From assembly GCA_028694545.1 (NCBI GenBank), contig JAQVKV010000189.1, forward strand, positions 1 through 5,820: a stretch of 5,820 nt of DNA, read 5' to 3'. Position 1 is the stretch's first letter; every line of letters begins with the position of its first letter. The translations under genes were made by a program, and so were the position numbers. The notes under the pieces are model-generated. The model was given only the letters and a program-made list of their open reading frames with translations, was not told the origin of the DNA and ran no database searches. This DNA is from Zavarzinia sp. (lineage in GTDB: Bacteria > Pseudomonadota > Alphaproteobacteria > Zavarziniales > Zavarziniaceae). Shown one piece after another: positions 1-5,820 of this stretch.

Positions 1-1105
1 TCCGCATTTCCTCGTCCAGCAGGTCGATCTTGTTCAGGGCCTCGATCATGCGTCCGGCCAACGCTTCCTCGCCGAGGCCAAGGTCTTCGAGCACGGCAAG
101 GACATCCGCCTGCTGAGCCGTCGCTTCGGGATGCGAGACGTCGCGGACGTGGACGATGATATCCGCCTCCAGCACCTCTTCCAGTGTCGCCCGGAAGGCG
201 GCCACGAGTTGGTGCGGCAGGTCCGAGACGAAGCCCACCGTATCGGACAGGATGATGCGCCGCCCGGAGGGCAGTTTCAGCCCGCGCATGGTGGGATCGA
301 GGGTGGCGAACAGCAGGTCCGCCGCCAGTACCTCGGATCGGGTCAGGCGGTTGAACAGCGAGGATTTGCCGGCATTGGTGTAACCGACCAGGGCCACGAT
401 CGGATAGGGTACCTTGCGCCGGCTACGCCTGTGCAATTCCCGCGTCCGCGTCACGGTCTCCAGCTCGCGCTTCAGGCGCGTGATCTTCTCGGACAGGATG
501 CGCCGGTCCGCCTCGATCTGGGTTTCGCCCGGCCCGCCCAGGAAGCCGACGCCGCCGCGCTGGCGCTCCAGGTGGGTCCAGGAACGGACGAGACGGCTCT
601 TCTGATAGGACAGATGCGCCAGCTCGACCTGAAGGCGACCTTCCCGCGTCGCCGCGCGCGCGCCGAAGATCTCGAGGATCAGGCCGGTACGGTCGATCAC
701 CTTGGTCTTCAGCGCCCTCTCGAGGTTGCGCTGCTGCACCGGCGACAGGGCGCAATTCACGACGACAACGTCGATATCCAGCGCCTGGACAGCGCCGTGC
801 AGTTCCTCGACCTTGCCGGTGCCGAGCCAGGTTGCCGGGCGGATACGATCGACCGGCGCCTCGATTGCCTCGATCACCTCGAGGTCAATGGCTGCGGTCA
901 GCCCGACCGCTTCCGCGAGACGCGCCGCGGGCAGGCGTGCGCTACCCTCAAGCGCGGCTTCGACAGCCGCGCTTTCGGCAGGCGCATTCGACCAACCGAC
1001 GGCCTTGCCGGTGGTTTCGCCCCTGACATAAGGGTGGACGACGATGGCGCGCCCGGCCGCCGCCTTCCGCGTCGCGGTGGCGGCGGGATCCGAATTGTCG
1101 CTCAA
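1..1105 (-). CDS. hflX: GTPase HflX, 5' part (gene continues past the left edge)
   Basis: Ribosome-associated GTPase of the HflX family, which in other bacteria splits or rescues stalled and heat-damaged ribosomes in the cytoplasm. 368 residues are visible. The N-terminal HflX domain includes a GTGKVEEL segment (about residues 95-102) and the family signature region [19 protein letters not shown] (184-202), followed by a charged helical linker. The G domain shows G1 GYTNAGKSS (241-249), the switch region ATLDPT (267-272), G3 DTVGF (288-292), [16 protein letters not shown] just after it, and G4 NKID (358-361). The C-terminal end lies outside the window. The start is TTG at 1105-1103, inside the hfq stop region (TTGA overlap of four bases). 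No ATG or GTG occurs in frame nearby upstream, and the first in-frame ATG downstream (codon 273) lies inside the G domain. The Shine-Dalgarno match is weak, which fits translational coupling to hfq. Family assignment is certain; the exact start is likely. Confidence 0.97.
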   Translation of the reverse strand, partial: MSDNSDPAATATRKAAAGRAIVVHPYVRGETTGKAVGWSNAPAESAAVEAALEGSARLPAARLAEAVGLTAAIDLEVIEAIEAPVDRIRPATWLGTGKVEELHGAVQALDIDVVVVNCALSPVQQRNLERALKTKVIDRTGLILEIFGARAATREGRLQVELAHLSYQKSRLVRSWTHLERQRGGVGFLGGPGETQIEADRRILSEKITRLKRELETVTRTRELHRRSRRKVPYPIVALVGYTNAGKSSLFNRLTRSEVLAADLLFATLDPTMRGLKLPSGRRIILSDTVGFVSDLPHQLVAAFRATLEEVLEADIIVHVRDVSHPEATAQQADVLAVLEDLGLGEEALAGRMIEALNKIDLLDEEMR

Positions 1106-1356
1106 TGGTCTCGTGGCGCCTCGGTGGCCTGCGGGTCGAACAGCTGGATCGGTGCCGCCGGCATCACGGTCGAAATCGCATGCTTGTAGACAAGCTGGAT
1201 ATGCCCGTCACGGCGCAGCAGCACACAGAAATTGTCGAACCAGGTAATCACGCCCTGCAACTTCACGCCATTCACCAGGAACACGGTAACCGGCGTCTTG
1301 TTCTTGCGGACATAGTTCAGGAATACATCCTGAACATTTTGCGATCGTTCCGACAT
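1102..1356 (-). CDS. hfq: RNA chaperone Hfq
   Basis: Hexameric Sm-like RNA chaperone that pairs small RNAs with mRNAs and affects mRNA decay and translation in the cytoplasm. The 84-residue protein is a complete, compact alphaproteobacterial Hfq. The Sm1 part spans roughly residues 9-50 ([24 protein letters not shown]) and the Sm2 part contains [10 protein letters not shown] (57-66). Proximal-face U-binding residues are present: Q9, F43, K58 and H59, equivalent to E. coli Q8, F42, K56 and H57. On the distal face, E. coli Y25 is replaced by F26. The rim has R17-K18. The tail after the core is short (about 18 residues). The ATG at 1356-1354 is preceded by AAGAAGG (1364-1370) with 7 bases spacing, a strong ribosome-binding site. 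The stop codon overlaps the TTG start of hflX. It has its own candidate promoter upstream and is probably co-transcribed with hflX. Confidence 0.99.
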   Translation of the reverse strand: MSERSQNVQDVFLNYVRKNKTPVTVFLVNGVKLQGVITWFDNFCVLLRRDGHIQLVYKHAISTVMPAAPIQLFDPQATEAPRDH

Positions 1357-1363
1357 CTTGGAA

Positions 1364-1370
1364 CCTTCTT
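1364..1370 (-). promoter_or_regulatory. hfq ribosome-binding site
   Basis: The tract AAGAAGG lies 7 bases before the hfq ATG within an A-rich, probably unstructured stretch (AACAAGAAAAAGAAGG). It fixes the hfq start and is typical of a well-translated gene. Confidence 0.8.
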
Positions 1371-1487
1371 TTTCTTGTTGCGTCTTATTCTCAGTCTGAC
1401 GGCCGAAAATCGCTCACCGATGGCTGAGACCACCGAACGATTTCCGGAACACGCGGCAGCCACACACACGTTTTGCTGCACTGCACA

Positions 1488-1516
1488 AATATCGCAAGCC
1501 TGACCGATCTCCGCAA
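1488..1516 (-). promoter_or_regulatory. candidate hfq-hflX promoter
   Basis: On the minus strand, TTGCGG (plus positions 1511-1516) and GATATT (1488-1493) are separated by exactly 17 bases. The -35 element matches TTGACA at the strongly conserved TTG, and the -10 element matches TATAAT at four of six positions. Transcription would begin near 1480, giving an hfq leader of about 125 bases. This is inferred from the motif and spacing only. Alphaproteobacterial promoters are often degenerate, so other starts in the gap are possible. Confidence 0.4.
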
Positions 1517-1565
1517 GGAAAAATCACGACTCGCCCCTGCCCTCAGCACATGGCCCGGACCGATT

Positions 1566-1580
1566 CCGTGCAGGGCACGG
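1566..1580 (-). repeat. small hairpin upstream of the hfq promoter, 6-bp arms
   Basis: CCGTGC and GCACGG flank a 3-base loop, a perfect compact stem located about 50 bases upstream of the candidate hfq -35 element. No T-run follows. It could be part of the ntrX trailer or an upstream protein-binding palindrome; the sequence does not decide between them. Confidence 0.3.
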
Positions 1581-1613
1581 GATATAGCGATTGCCGATGG
1601 GGCACAATAGTCC

Positions 1614-1637
1614 GTTCGGGGGGTATTCGGCCCGAAC
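1614..1637 (-). repeat. inverted repeat after ntrX, 7-bp arms
   Basis: Arms GTTCGGG and CCCGAAC flank a 10-base loop. It is GC-rich and could fold in the ntrX 3' trailer. No T-run follows on the minus strand. With the neighbouring hairpin at 1666-1687 it may form a tandem 3'-end structure. Confidence 0.4.
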
Positions 1638-1665
1638 CGGCGGATTTGCCCCTCTCCTTCCTTTC

Positions 1666-1687
1666 ACGCGGTCAGAGCTGACCGCGT
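1666..1687 (-). terminator. perfect hairpin overlapping the ntrX stop codon (possible transcript end)
   Basis: Arms ACGCGGTCAG and CTGACCGCGT are perfectly complementary over 10 bases with only 2 bases between them, so in RNA it would form roughly a 9-bp stem with a 4-base loop. The ntrX TGA (1674-1672) lies in the second arm. On the minus strand the hairpin is followed by GAAAGGAAGG, not a T-run, so it is not a classical intrinsic terminator. It may mark a factor-dependent 3' end or protect the ntrX mRNA from exonucleases. The hairpin is seen directly; the terminator role is inferred. Confidence 0.4.
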
Positions 1688-3066
1688 TCGCTGATGGTGA
1701 TGCCGAGGGATTTCAGTTTGCGATGGAGGGCGGAGCGCTCCATGCCGATAAAATTCGCCGTCCGGCTGATGTTGTTGCCGAACCGCGCCACCTGGGCCAG
1801 CAGGTAGTCCCGCTCGAAGGCTTCCCGCGCCTCGCGCAGTGGCAGGGCCATGATCACCTCGCCACTGTCGCCGCGCAGGGTCGCGGGCCCGGCCCCCCCC
1901 ACCTCGGCCGGCAGCATGTCGGCGCCGATCGCTTCTTCCGCGTCGTCGGTCGCAAGGATGAGCAGGCGTTCGCAGACATTGCGCAACTGACGCACGTTGC
2001 CCGGCCAGTCGTAGGCCTGCATGACCGCCATCGCTTCGTTCGAGATGGTGCGTGGCTGCACGCCGTTGGCCAGGCTGATGCGCTGGATGAAATGGAGCGC
2101 CAGATCGGGAATGTCCTCGCGCCGGTCGGCGAGGCGGGGCACGCGTACCGGCACCACGGACAGGCGATGGAACAGATCCTCGCGGAAACGGCCGGCGGCG
2201 ATTTCGGCGTGCAGGTCACGGGCGGAAGCGCTGACCACGCGTACATCCACCTGCACCCGGTTGCGACCACCCACGCGCTCGAAGGTCTGGTCGACAAGGA
2301 CACGCAAGATCTTAGCCTGGGTTTCGGGCGGCATGTCCGCCACCTCGTCGAGGAACAGGGTGCCGCCATGCGCCTTCTCGAACAGGCCGACGCGGGGCAT
2401 GCCGTCGGAACTGGCCGAAGCTTCGACGCCGAAGAGTTCGGCTTCCATGCGCTCGGGCGCCATGGTCGCCGCATTGACGACGACGAAGGGCCCGTCCGCG
2501 CGCTTGGACAGGCGGTGCAATTGGCGCGCCACCACTTCCTTGCCCGAACCGGCGGGCCCCATGATCATGACCCGGCTGCCCATGGGCGCCGCCTTCTCGA
2601 CGAGGGCGCGCACCGCGTTCATGGCGGAAGAACGGCCGATCATCTCGTCATCGAGGTTGGAACGGACCTTCAGCGCCTTGTTTTCGCGCTTCAGTTCCGC
2701 CGCCTCGATCGCCCGCTGCACGAGAAGCAGCAGACGATCAGCCTTGAACGGTTTCTCGATGAAGTCGTAGGCGCCTCGTTTGAGCGCGCTGACCGCCGTC
2801 TCGATAGTGCCGTGGCCGGAGATCATGACCACCGGCATGTCGGGATGGGCCCGTTTCACCGCTTCCAGGATCTCGAGCCCGTCGAGGCGGCTGCCCTGCA
2901 GCCAGATGTCGAGGATGACGAGGGACGGCAGGCGGGCCTCAATCGCGGCGAAGGCTTCGTCGGCGTTGCCGGCGGTCCTCGTCTCGTAGCCTTCGTCCTG
3001 GAGGATGCCGGCGACGAGTTCCCGGATATCGGCCTCGTCGTCGACCACCAATACTTCACGACCCAT
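1672..3066 (-). CDS. ntrX: nitrogen/redox response regulator NtrX (AAA+ without GAFTGA)
   Basis: DNA-binding response regulator phosphorylated by NtrY, with roles in nitrogen metabolism, respiration and redox, and envelope control in alphaproteobacteria. The protein is 464 residues. The receiver domain (about 4-118) carries D9, D10, phospho-acceptor D53, S83 and K105. The AAA+ domain (about 140-375) has Walker A GPAGSGKE (170-177), Walker B LFLDE (237-241), candidate arginine fingers R295 and R301 in FREDLFHRL, and sensor-II WPGNVRQLRN (354-363). The sigma-54-contacting GAFTGA loop expected after ELFG (210-213) is absent and replaced by VEASASSDGMPRV, as is typical of alphaproteobacterial NtrX. 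A Fis-type helix-turn-helix lies at about 433-456 (NISRTANFIGMERSALHRKL). The ATG at 3066 is chosen because GAGGA lies 6 bases upstream. A longer frame from 3111 adds 15 residues that do not resemble a receiver domain start. The gene overlaps ntrY by 11 bases, suggesting coupling. An eight-G run lies in the linker before the HTH. Confidence 0.97.
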   Translation of the reverse strand: MGREVLVVDDEADIRELVAGILQDEGYETRTAGNADEAFAAIEARLPSLVILDIWLQGSRLDGLEILEAVKRAHPDMPVVMISGHGTIETAVSALKRGAYDFIEKPFKADRLLLLVQRAIEAAELKRENKALKVRSNLDDEMIGRSSAMNAVRALVEKAAPMGSRVMIMGPAGSGKEVVARQLHRLSKRADGPFVVVNAATMAPERMEAELFGVEASASSDGMPRVGLFEKAHGGTLFLDEVADMPPETQAKILRVLVDQTFERVGGRNRVQVDVRVVSASARDLHAEIAAGRFREDLFHRLSVVPVRVPRLADRREDIPDLALHFIQRISLANGVQPRTISNEAMAVMQAYDWPGNVRQLRNVCERLLILATDDAEEAIGADMLPAEVGGAGPATLRGDSGEVIMALPLREAREAFERDYLLAQVARFGNNISRTANFIGMERSALHRKLKSLGITISERGQL

Positions 3067-5308
3067 GCGCTGTCCTCGCTTCGACCTCTCGCACCGCGCC
3101 GGCGGCTTCATGCCGCCAGGGGAAACTCAATGTGACCACAGCCCCCCCGCCCGGATTATCCCCGAGCACGATAGTGCCGCCATGTTCTTCCAGGATCTTG
3201 CGGACGATGGCGAGGCCAAGGCCCGTCCCCTTTGCCCTTGTCGTGACATAGGGTTCCGTCAGGCGATCCCGCTCGCTCACCGGCAGGCCACGCCCATTGT
3301 CACGCACCTCGATGCGGATCGTGCCGTCCACGGCTGAAAGCGTGGTCATGACCCGCCCCTGCGGCAGGTCCGGCGCCGCGGGCCGCGCCTCGATCGCCTC
3401 GGCCGCGTTCTTCAGGACGTTGGTCAGCGCCTGGCCAATCTGTCGCATGTCGAACAGCGCTCGCACGGGCTCCGGCGGCAGGGCTGTCTCGAAGACGATG
3501 CCGGGCGCCGCCACATGGCGCAGGAACACGGCCTGGCGCACCTGCTCGCTCAGGTCCTCCATGCGGAAGACGGCCGTCGGCATGCGCGCGAAGGCGGAGA
3601 ATTCGTCGACCATGCGGCCGATATCGCCCACTTGCCGGATGATCGTGTCCGTGCATTGCGCGAAGACTTCCGGGTCGGTCGCAATCTCGCGGCCGTATTT
3701 CCGTTTCAGTCGTTCCGCCGAAAGCTGGATCGGCGTCAGCGGGTTGCGGATCTCGTGGGCGATGCGCCTCGCGATGTCGGCCCAGGCGGCGGTGCGCTGC
3801 GCCGAGACGAGGTCGGTGACGTCGTCGAAGGTGACGACGAAACCCCGGACCGCGCGCCCTGCCCGCTCGCCCACCACGCGAACGCTGAAATGCCGGGTCA
3901 CACCGCCACGAGCCAGATTGATCTGGGCCTGGATCTCGCGATCGGGCCGCTCCCGCACCTCTGCCATCAGCGCGGCGATTTCGGGTACCACGTCCGCGAT
4001 CCGCTCGCCGACGATCTCCTCCGCGCTGACCTGCAGCAATTCGAGCGCCGAACGGTTGGGCAGCGTGATGCGCCCCTCGATGTCGACGCCGAGAACCCCG
4101 GCGGAAACACCCGCCAGCACCGCCTCGGTAAAACGGCGCCGCTCGTCGAGCTGGTGGTTGGCGTCGCGCAATTCGCCGTGCTGAGCCTCGATCTGCCCCG
4201 CCATGCGGTTGAAGGCGCGGCCCAGCGAAGCCAGTTCGTCGTCCGACGTGCCGGTATCGACCCGGGCGGAGAGATCGCCTTCGCGTAGCCTCTCCGTCGC
4301 TCCGAACAGGCGCGCGACGGGCTCTACAAGTCGTGTCGCGACCCAGAGACCGGCGAGGATCGCGGTCAGCAGGATGAGGAGACCGACGAGCACGAAGACG
4401 AAGGCGAAGGTGACCTGGATGCCGAGGCGGCGCTTCTGCAGTTCCTCGTATTCCGCGACCGCCGCCTGCGTGCGCTCGACATAGGCGATGACGCGCGGAT
4501 CGACGAAACGCCCGACATAGAGGAAGGCATCGAGGAAGGAATCGAGACGGATCAGGGCCCGCACCCGGTCGTCTTCCGTGGTGATGATCACCACCTCCCC
4601 GTCCCGCCCTGCCCGGTCGAGGGCGCCGGCCGGCAGACGGTCGAACTCCATGCCGAAGGAGAGCGCGGTACGTGCCAGCACCCGGCCGGTCGAATTGATC
4701 ACGATCGCCTCGGCGAGACCACGCACGGCTGCCTGATTCTCGAGGAGGAGGTTGAACATGTCGGAGTTGCCGTCGACGATCATGGCCCGACGGTTGATGT
4801 CGTTCGCCATGGCGCGGATGTCCGCTTCGATCGTCTTGCTGTGTTCCTCGACATAGGCCTTGGCAATGGTCACGGAATCCGAGACGGCACCCTGCACCCG
4901 CGCGCTGAACCAGGTATCGATGATCAGGTTGAAGAACAGGGCCGAGGCGACGCCGAGGAAAATGGTCGGCACCGCCGCGATCGCCCCGAACAGGGCGACG
5001 ATGCGGACATGAAGCTTTGCCCCGGCGAGCCCCGACCGTCGGGCCCACCACAAACGCACGATCCGTGTGGCGACCAGGGCCGCCAGCGCCAGCACGAGAA
5101 CGAGGTCGGTCAGCAGCAGCGGAATGATGAGGGTCGTATTGCCGTCCTGGACCGACGGATCGCGCAGGGCAAGGTAGGTCCCGGTGCCCGAAGCCGCCGC
5201 CAGCAGCACCAGGAAGACGACAAGGCGCCGGCTGATGTGGCTACGACTGATCCAGGCCTCGAGACGCGCGGCACGACTGACGCGGGGTGACTCGACGGCT
5301 TCGTTCAA
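3056..5308 (-). CDS. ntrY: membrane sensor histidine kinase NtrY
   Basis: Inner-membrane sensor kinase that phosphorylates NtrX. The 750-residue length is normal for the family. Apparent transmembrane segments are at about residues 29-47, 60-84, 103-130 and 298-324. The third and fourth bracket a periplasmic region of about 165 residues. A HAMP linker (about 325-380) and a PAS domain (about 392-500) follow. The HisKA dimerisation domain has the H-box IAHEIRNPLTPIQ with phospho-acceptor H518. The ATPase domain has the N-box TNVLKNAAEAIE (N630, N634), G1 DNGRGLP (670-676), the segment TEPYVTTRAKGTGLGLAI (684-701) and a closing GGGAVVTLSFP. All catalytic motifs look intact. The start is TTG at 5308-5306, supported by AGAGGA 6 bases upstream. 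No better ATG or GTG is seen, and the first membrane segment begins about 29 residues in, as expected. The stop overlaps the ntrX start. The terminator-like hairpin 27 bases upstream suggests leader control. Confidence 0.97.
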   Translation of the reverse strand: MNEAVESPRVSRAARLEAWISRSHISRRLVVFLVLLAAASGTGTYLALRDPSVQDGNTTLIIPLLLTDLVLVLALAALVATRIVRLWWARRSGLAGAKLHVRIVALFGAIAAVPTIFLGVASALFFNLIIDTWFSARVQGAVSDSVTIAKAYVEEHSKTIEADIRAMANDINRRAMIVDGNSDMFNLLLENQAAVRGLAEAIVINSTGRVLARTALSFGMEFDRLPAGALDRAGRDGEVVIITTEDDRVRALIRLDSFLDAFLYVGRFVDPRVIAYVERTQAAVAEYEELQKRRLGIQVTFAFVFVLVGLLILLTAILAGLWVATRLVEPVARLFGATERLREGDLSARVDTGTSDDELASLGRAFNRMAGQIEAQHGELRDANHQLDERRRFTEAVLAGVSAGVLGVDIEGRITLPNRSALELLQVSAEEIVGERIADVVPEIAALMAEVRERPDREIQAQINLARGGVTRHFSVRVVGERAGRAVRGFVVTFDDVTDLVSAQRTAAWADIARRIAHEIRNPLTPIQLSAERLKRKYGREIATDPEVFAQCTDTIIRQVGDIGRMVDEFSAFARMPTAVFRMEDLSEQVRQAVFLRHVAAPGIVFETALPPEPVRALFDMRQIGQALTNVLKNAAEAIEARPAAPDLPQGRVMTTLSAVDGTIRIEVRDNGRGLPVSERDRLTEPYVTTRAKGTGLGLAIVRKILEEHGGTIVLGDNPGGGAVVTLSFPWRHEAAGAVREVEARTAHGS
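3073..3077 (-). promoter_or_regulatory. ntrX ribosome-binding site inside the ntrY 3' end
   Basis: GAGGA lies 6 bases before the ATG at 3066, within the last codons of ntrY. It decides between the 3066 start and a possible upstream extension, and ties ntrX translation to ribosomes finishing ntrY. Confidence 0.7.
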
Positions 5309-5314
5309 ACTCGA

Positions 5315-5320
5315 TCCTCT
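5315..5320 (-). promoter_or_regulatory. ribosome-binding site that sets the ntrY TTG start
   Basis: AGAGGA lies 6 bases before TTG at 5308. This strong match is the main reason to accept a TTG start for ntrY. Confidence 0.7.
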
Positions 5321-5335
5321 GGCCGGACGGCAACC

Positions 5336-5362
5336 AAAAACCGGCGATGGGGGCGGTCGCCG
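5336..5362 (-). terminator. terminator-like hairpin in the ntrY leader
   Basis: On the minus strand CGGCGA pairs with TCGCCG across a 9-base C-rich loop, followed by G and then five Ts (5340-5336). This has the layout of an intrinsic terminator. It lies only 27 bases before the ntrY start codon, so it could end the ntrC transcript, attenuate read-through into ntrY, or both. The six-base stem is short, so efficiency is uncertain. Confidence 0.45.
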
Positions 5363-5406
5363 ATCGCAGACTCAAATCATGTTGTCAGAATATCACAGGG
5401 TGACGG

Positions 5407-5424
5407 AAAAGCATCACTTGATGC
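5407..5424 (-). terminator. weak terminator-like hairpin at the ntrC stop
   Basis: AGCATC and GATGCT surround AAGT at the end of ntrC, and the second arm runs into TTTT (5410-5407). The ntrC stop codon (5416-5414) lies in the hairpin. The stem is short and not very GC-rich, so it would at most be a weak terminator of the ntrBC transcript. Confidence 0.3.
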
Positions 5425-5820
5425 TGCGCAGCACCTGAATATCCAAATCGCGGATTTTCTTGCGCAATGTGTTCCGGTTGAGGCCGAGGAGTTCGGCGGC
5501 CCGGATCTGGTTGCCCCGCGTCGCCGACAGGCTGATCTCGATCAGCGGCCGCTCCACCTCGCGCAGGATGCGATCGTAGAGGCCGGCCGGTGGCAGACCC
5601 TCGTCATGGGCGGCGAAATACCGGGCAAGATGGCGCTCGACGGCAATCGACAGGCTCACGGGCTCGTCGCCGCCGGCGTTGCGGAACTGGACTTCGGGCT
5701 CGACCAGTTCGGCCTTCACCACATCGAGACCGATCACTTCCTCGGCATAGAGGGCCGCGAGGCGCCGTACCAGATTTTCGAGTTCGCGCACGTTGCCGGG
5801 CCAGCGGTAGCGCTTCAGGA
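5414..5820 (-). CDS. ntrC: nitrogen regulator NtrC, C-terminal part (gene begins beyond the right edge)
   Basis: Response regulator and sigma-54 activator of the NtrB/NtrC system, which switches on nitrogen-scavenging genes under nitrogen limitation. Only the last 134 residues are in view. They begin in the sensor-II region of the AAA+ domain ([18 protein letters not shown]) and pass through a variable linker (VEPEVQFRN onward) to a C-terminal Fis-type helix-turn-helix with [20 protein letters not shown]. The ending [16 protein letters not shown] matches the alphaproteobacterial NtrC tail. The receiver, Walker motifs and GAFTGA loop lie outside the window. A GTG within the WPGNVREL motif (5791-5789) could be mistaken for a start, but the motif continues upstream, so it is internal. 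Placement directly upstream of ntrYX supports NtrC over other enhancer-binding proteins. Confidence 0.95.
   Translation of the reverse strand, partial: LKRYRWPGNVRELENLVRRLAALYAEEVIGLDVVKAELVEPEVQFRNAGGDEPVSLSIAVERHLARYFAAHDEGLPPAGLYDRILREVERPLIEISLSATRGNQIRAAELLGLNRNTLRKKIRDLDIQVLRSIK

Larger units (their letters stand above)
1357..1671. other. ntrX-hfq intergenic region (no gene found)
   Basis: This 315-base gap has no credible coding sequence on either strand. In minus-strand transcription order it holds a hairpin overlapping the ntrX stop, a purine-rich tract resembling an unused Shine-Dalgarno site (1651-1659), two further GC-rich hairpins, a candidate sigma-70-type promoter and the hfq leader ending in its ribosome-binding site. 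Two GANTC sites, the CcrM methylation motif of alphaproteobacteria, lie at 1528-1532 and 1562-1566. In several relatives trkA or another gene occupies this place; here nothing is recognisable. Confidence 0.7.

Noticed and set aside
131..1189. A 352-codon plus-strand open frame opposite hflX and the end of hfq
   Set aside because: It is antisense to a gene with clear HflX motifs. Its composition is low in recognisable domains and rich in D, H, Q, R and G, the usual shadow of a GC-rich gene.
1433..1448. LexA-like GTTC direct repeat upstream of hfq
   Set aside because: The two GTTC units are 8 bases apart, whereas the alphaproteobacterial SOS box needs 7.
1420..1503. A 27-residue plus-strand frame beginning with ATG in the ntrX-hfq gap
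   Set aside because: It has no ribosome-binding site, overlaps the hfq leader and promoter in antisense, and carries no motif.
3067..3111. Longer NtrX N-terminus starting at 3111
   Set aside because: It adds MKPPARCERSKRGQR, which is unlike a receiver domain start, and it overlaps ntrY by 56 bases. The ATG at 3066 has a well-placed GAGGA.
1591..3135. A 514-codon plus-strand open frame opposite ntrX
   Set aside because: It covers ntrX almost exactly in antisense and has no recognisable motif. Long antisense frames are expected at this base composition.
5341..5383. Heat-shock-like promoter (TTTGAGT, 17 bases, CCCCAT) upstream of ntrY
   Set aside because: The -35 part fits poorly, and the CCCCAT lies in the loop of the terminator-like hairpin, so the match is better explained by the hairpin.
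1..5820. Mobile elements, CRISPR arrays, tRNA or rRNA genes
   Set aside because: No transposase, repeat array, or RNA-gene signature was seen. The region is a conserved core regulatory cluster.

Overview
The window is a GC-rich chromosomal segment from an alphaproteobacterium. All five genes lie on the minus strand, so transcription runs from high to low coordinates: ntrC (3' end only), ntrY, ntrX, hfq, hflX (5' part only). The ntrBC-ntrYX-hfq-hflX order is a well-known alphaproteobacterial arrangement. The Hfq sequence ([29 protein letters not shown]) looks closest to Rhodospirillales-type Hfq from memory, but the order or family cannot be fixed from the sequence alone.

Layout. 5820-5414 holds the C-terminal 134 residues of NtrC. 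5413-5309 is a 105-base gap with two hairpins followed by T-runs. 5308-3056 is ntrY, a membrane histidine kinase that starts at TTG. 3066-1672 is ntrX, its response regulator, whose start overlaps the ntrY end by 11 bases. 1671-1357 is a 315-base gap without a gene; it holds three hairpins, an orphan Shine-Dalgarno-like tract, a candidate hfq promoter and the hfq leader. 1356-1102 is hfq. 1105-1 is hflX, which overlaps hfq by four bases, starts at TTG, and runs off the left edge of the window.

How the genes work together. NtrC and NtrX are the response regulators of two paralogous nitrogen/redox two-component systems, and NtrY is the membrane sensor for NtrX. Hfq is the RNA chaperone for small-RNA control, and in several diazotrophic alphaproteobacteria it acts on nitrogen-fixation gene expression. 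HflX is a ribosome-associated GTPase, classically co-transcribed with hfq. The ntrY-ntrX and hfq-hflX pairs are probably translationally coupled. ntrX and hfq are separated by a regulatory gap and may be independent units.

Nothing here looks like an undescribed system. The points worth a second look are the NtrX AAA+ domain without a GAFTGA loop, a terminator-like hairpin just upstream of ntrY (possible attenuation), the hairpin and orphan ribosome-binding tract after ntrX where trkA often sits in relatives, and an eight-G tract inside ntrX.
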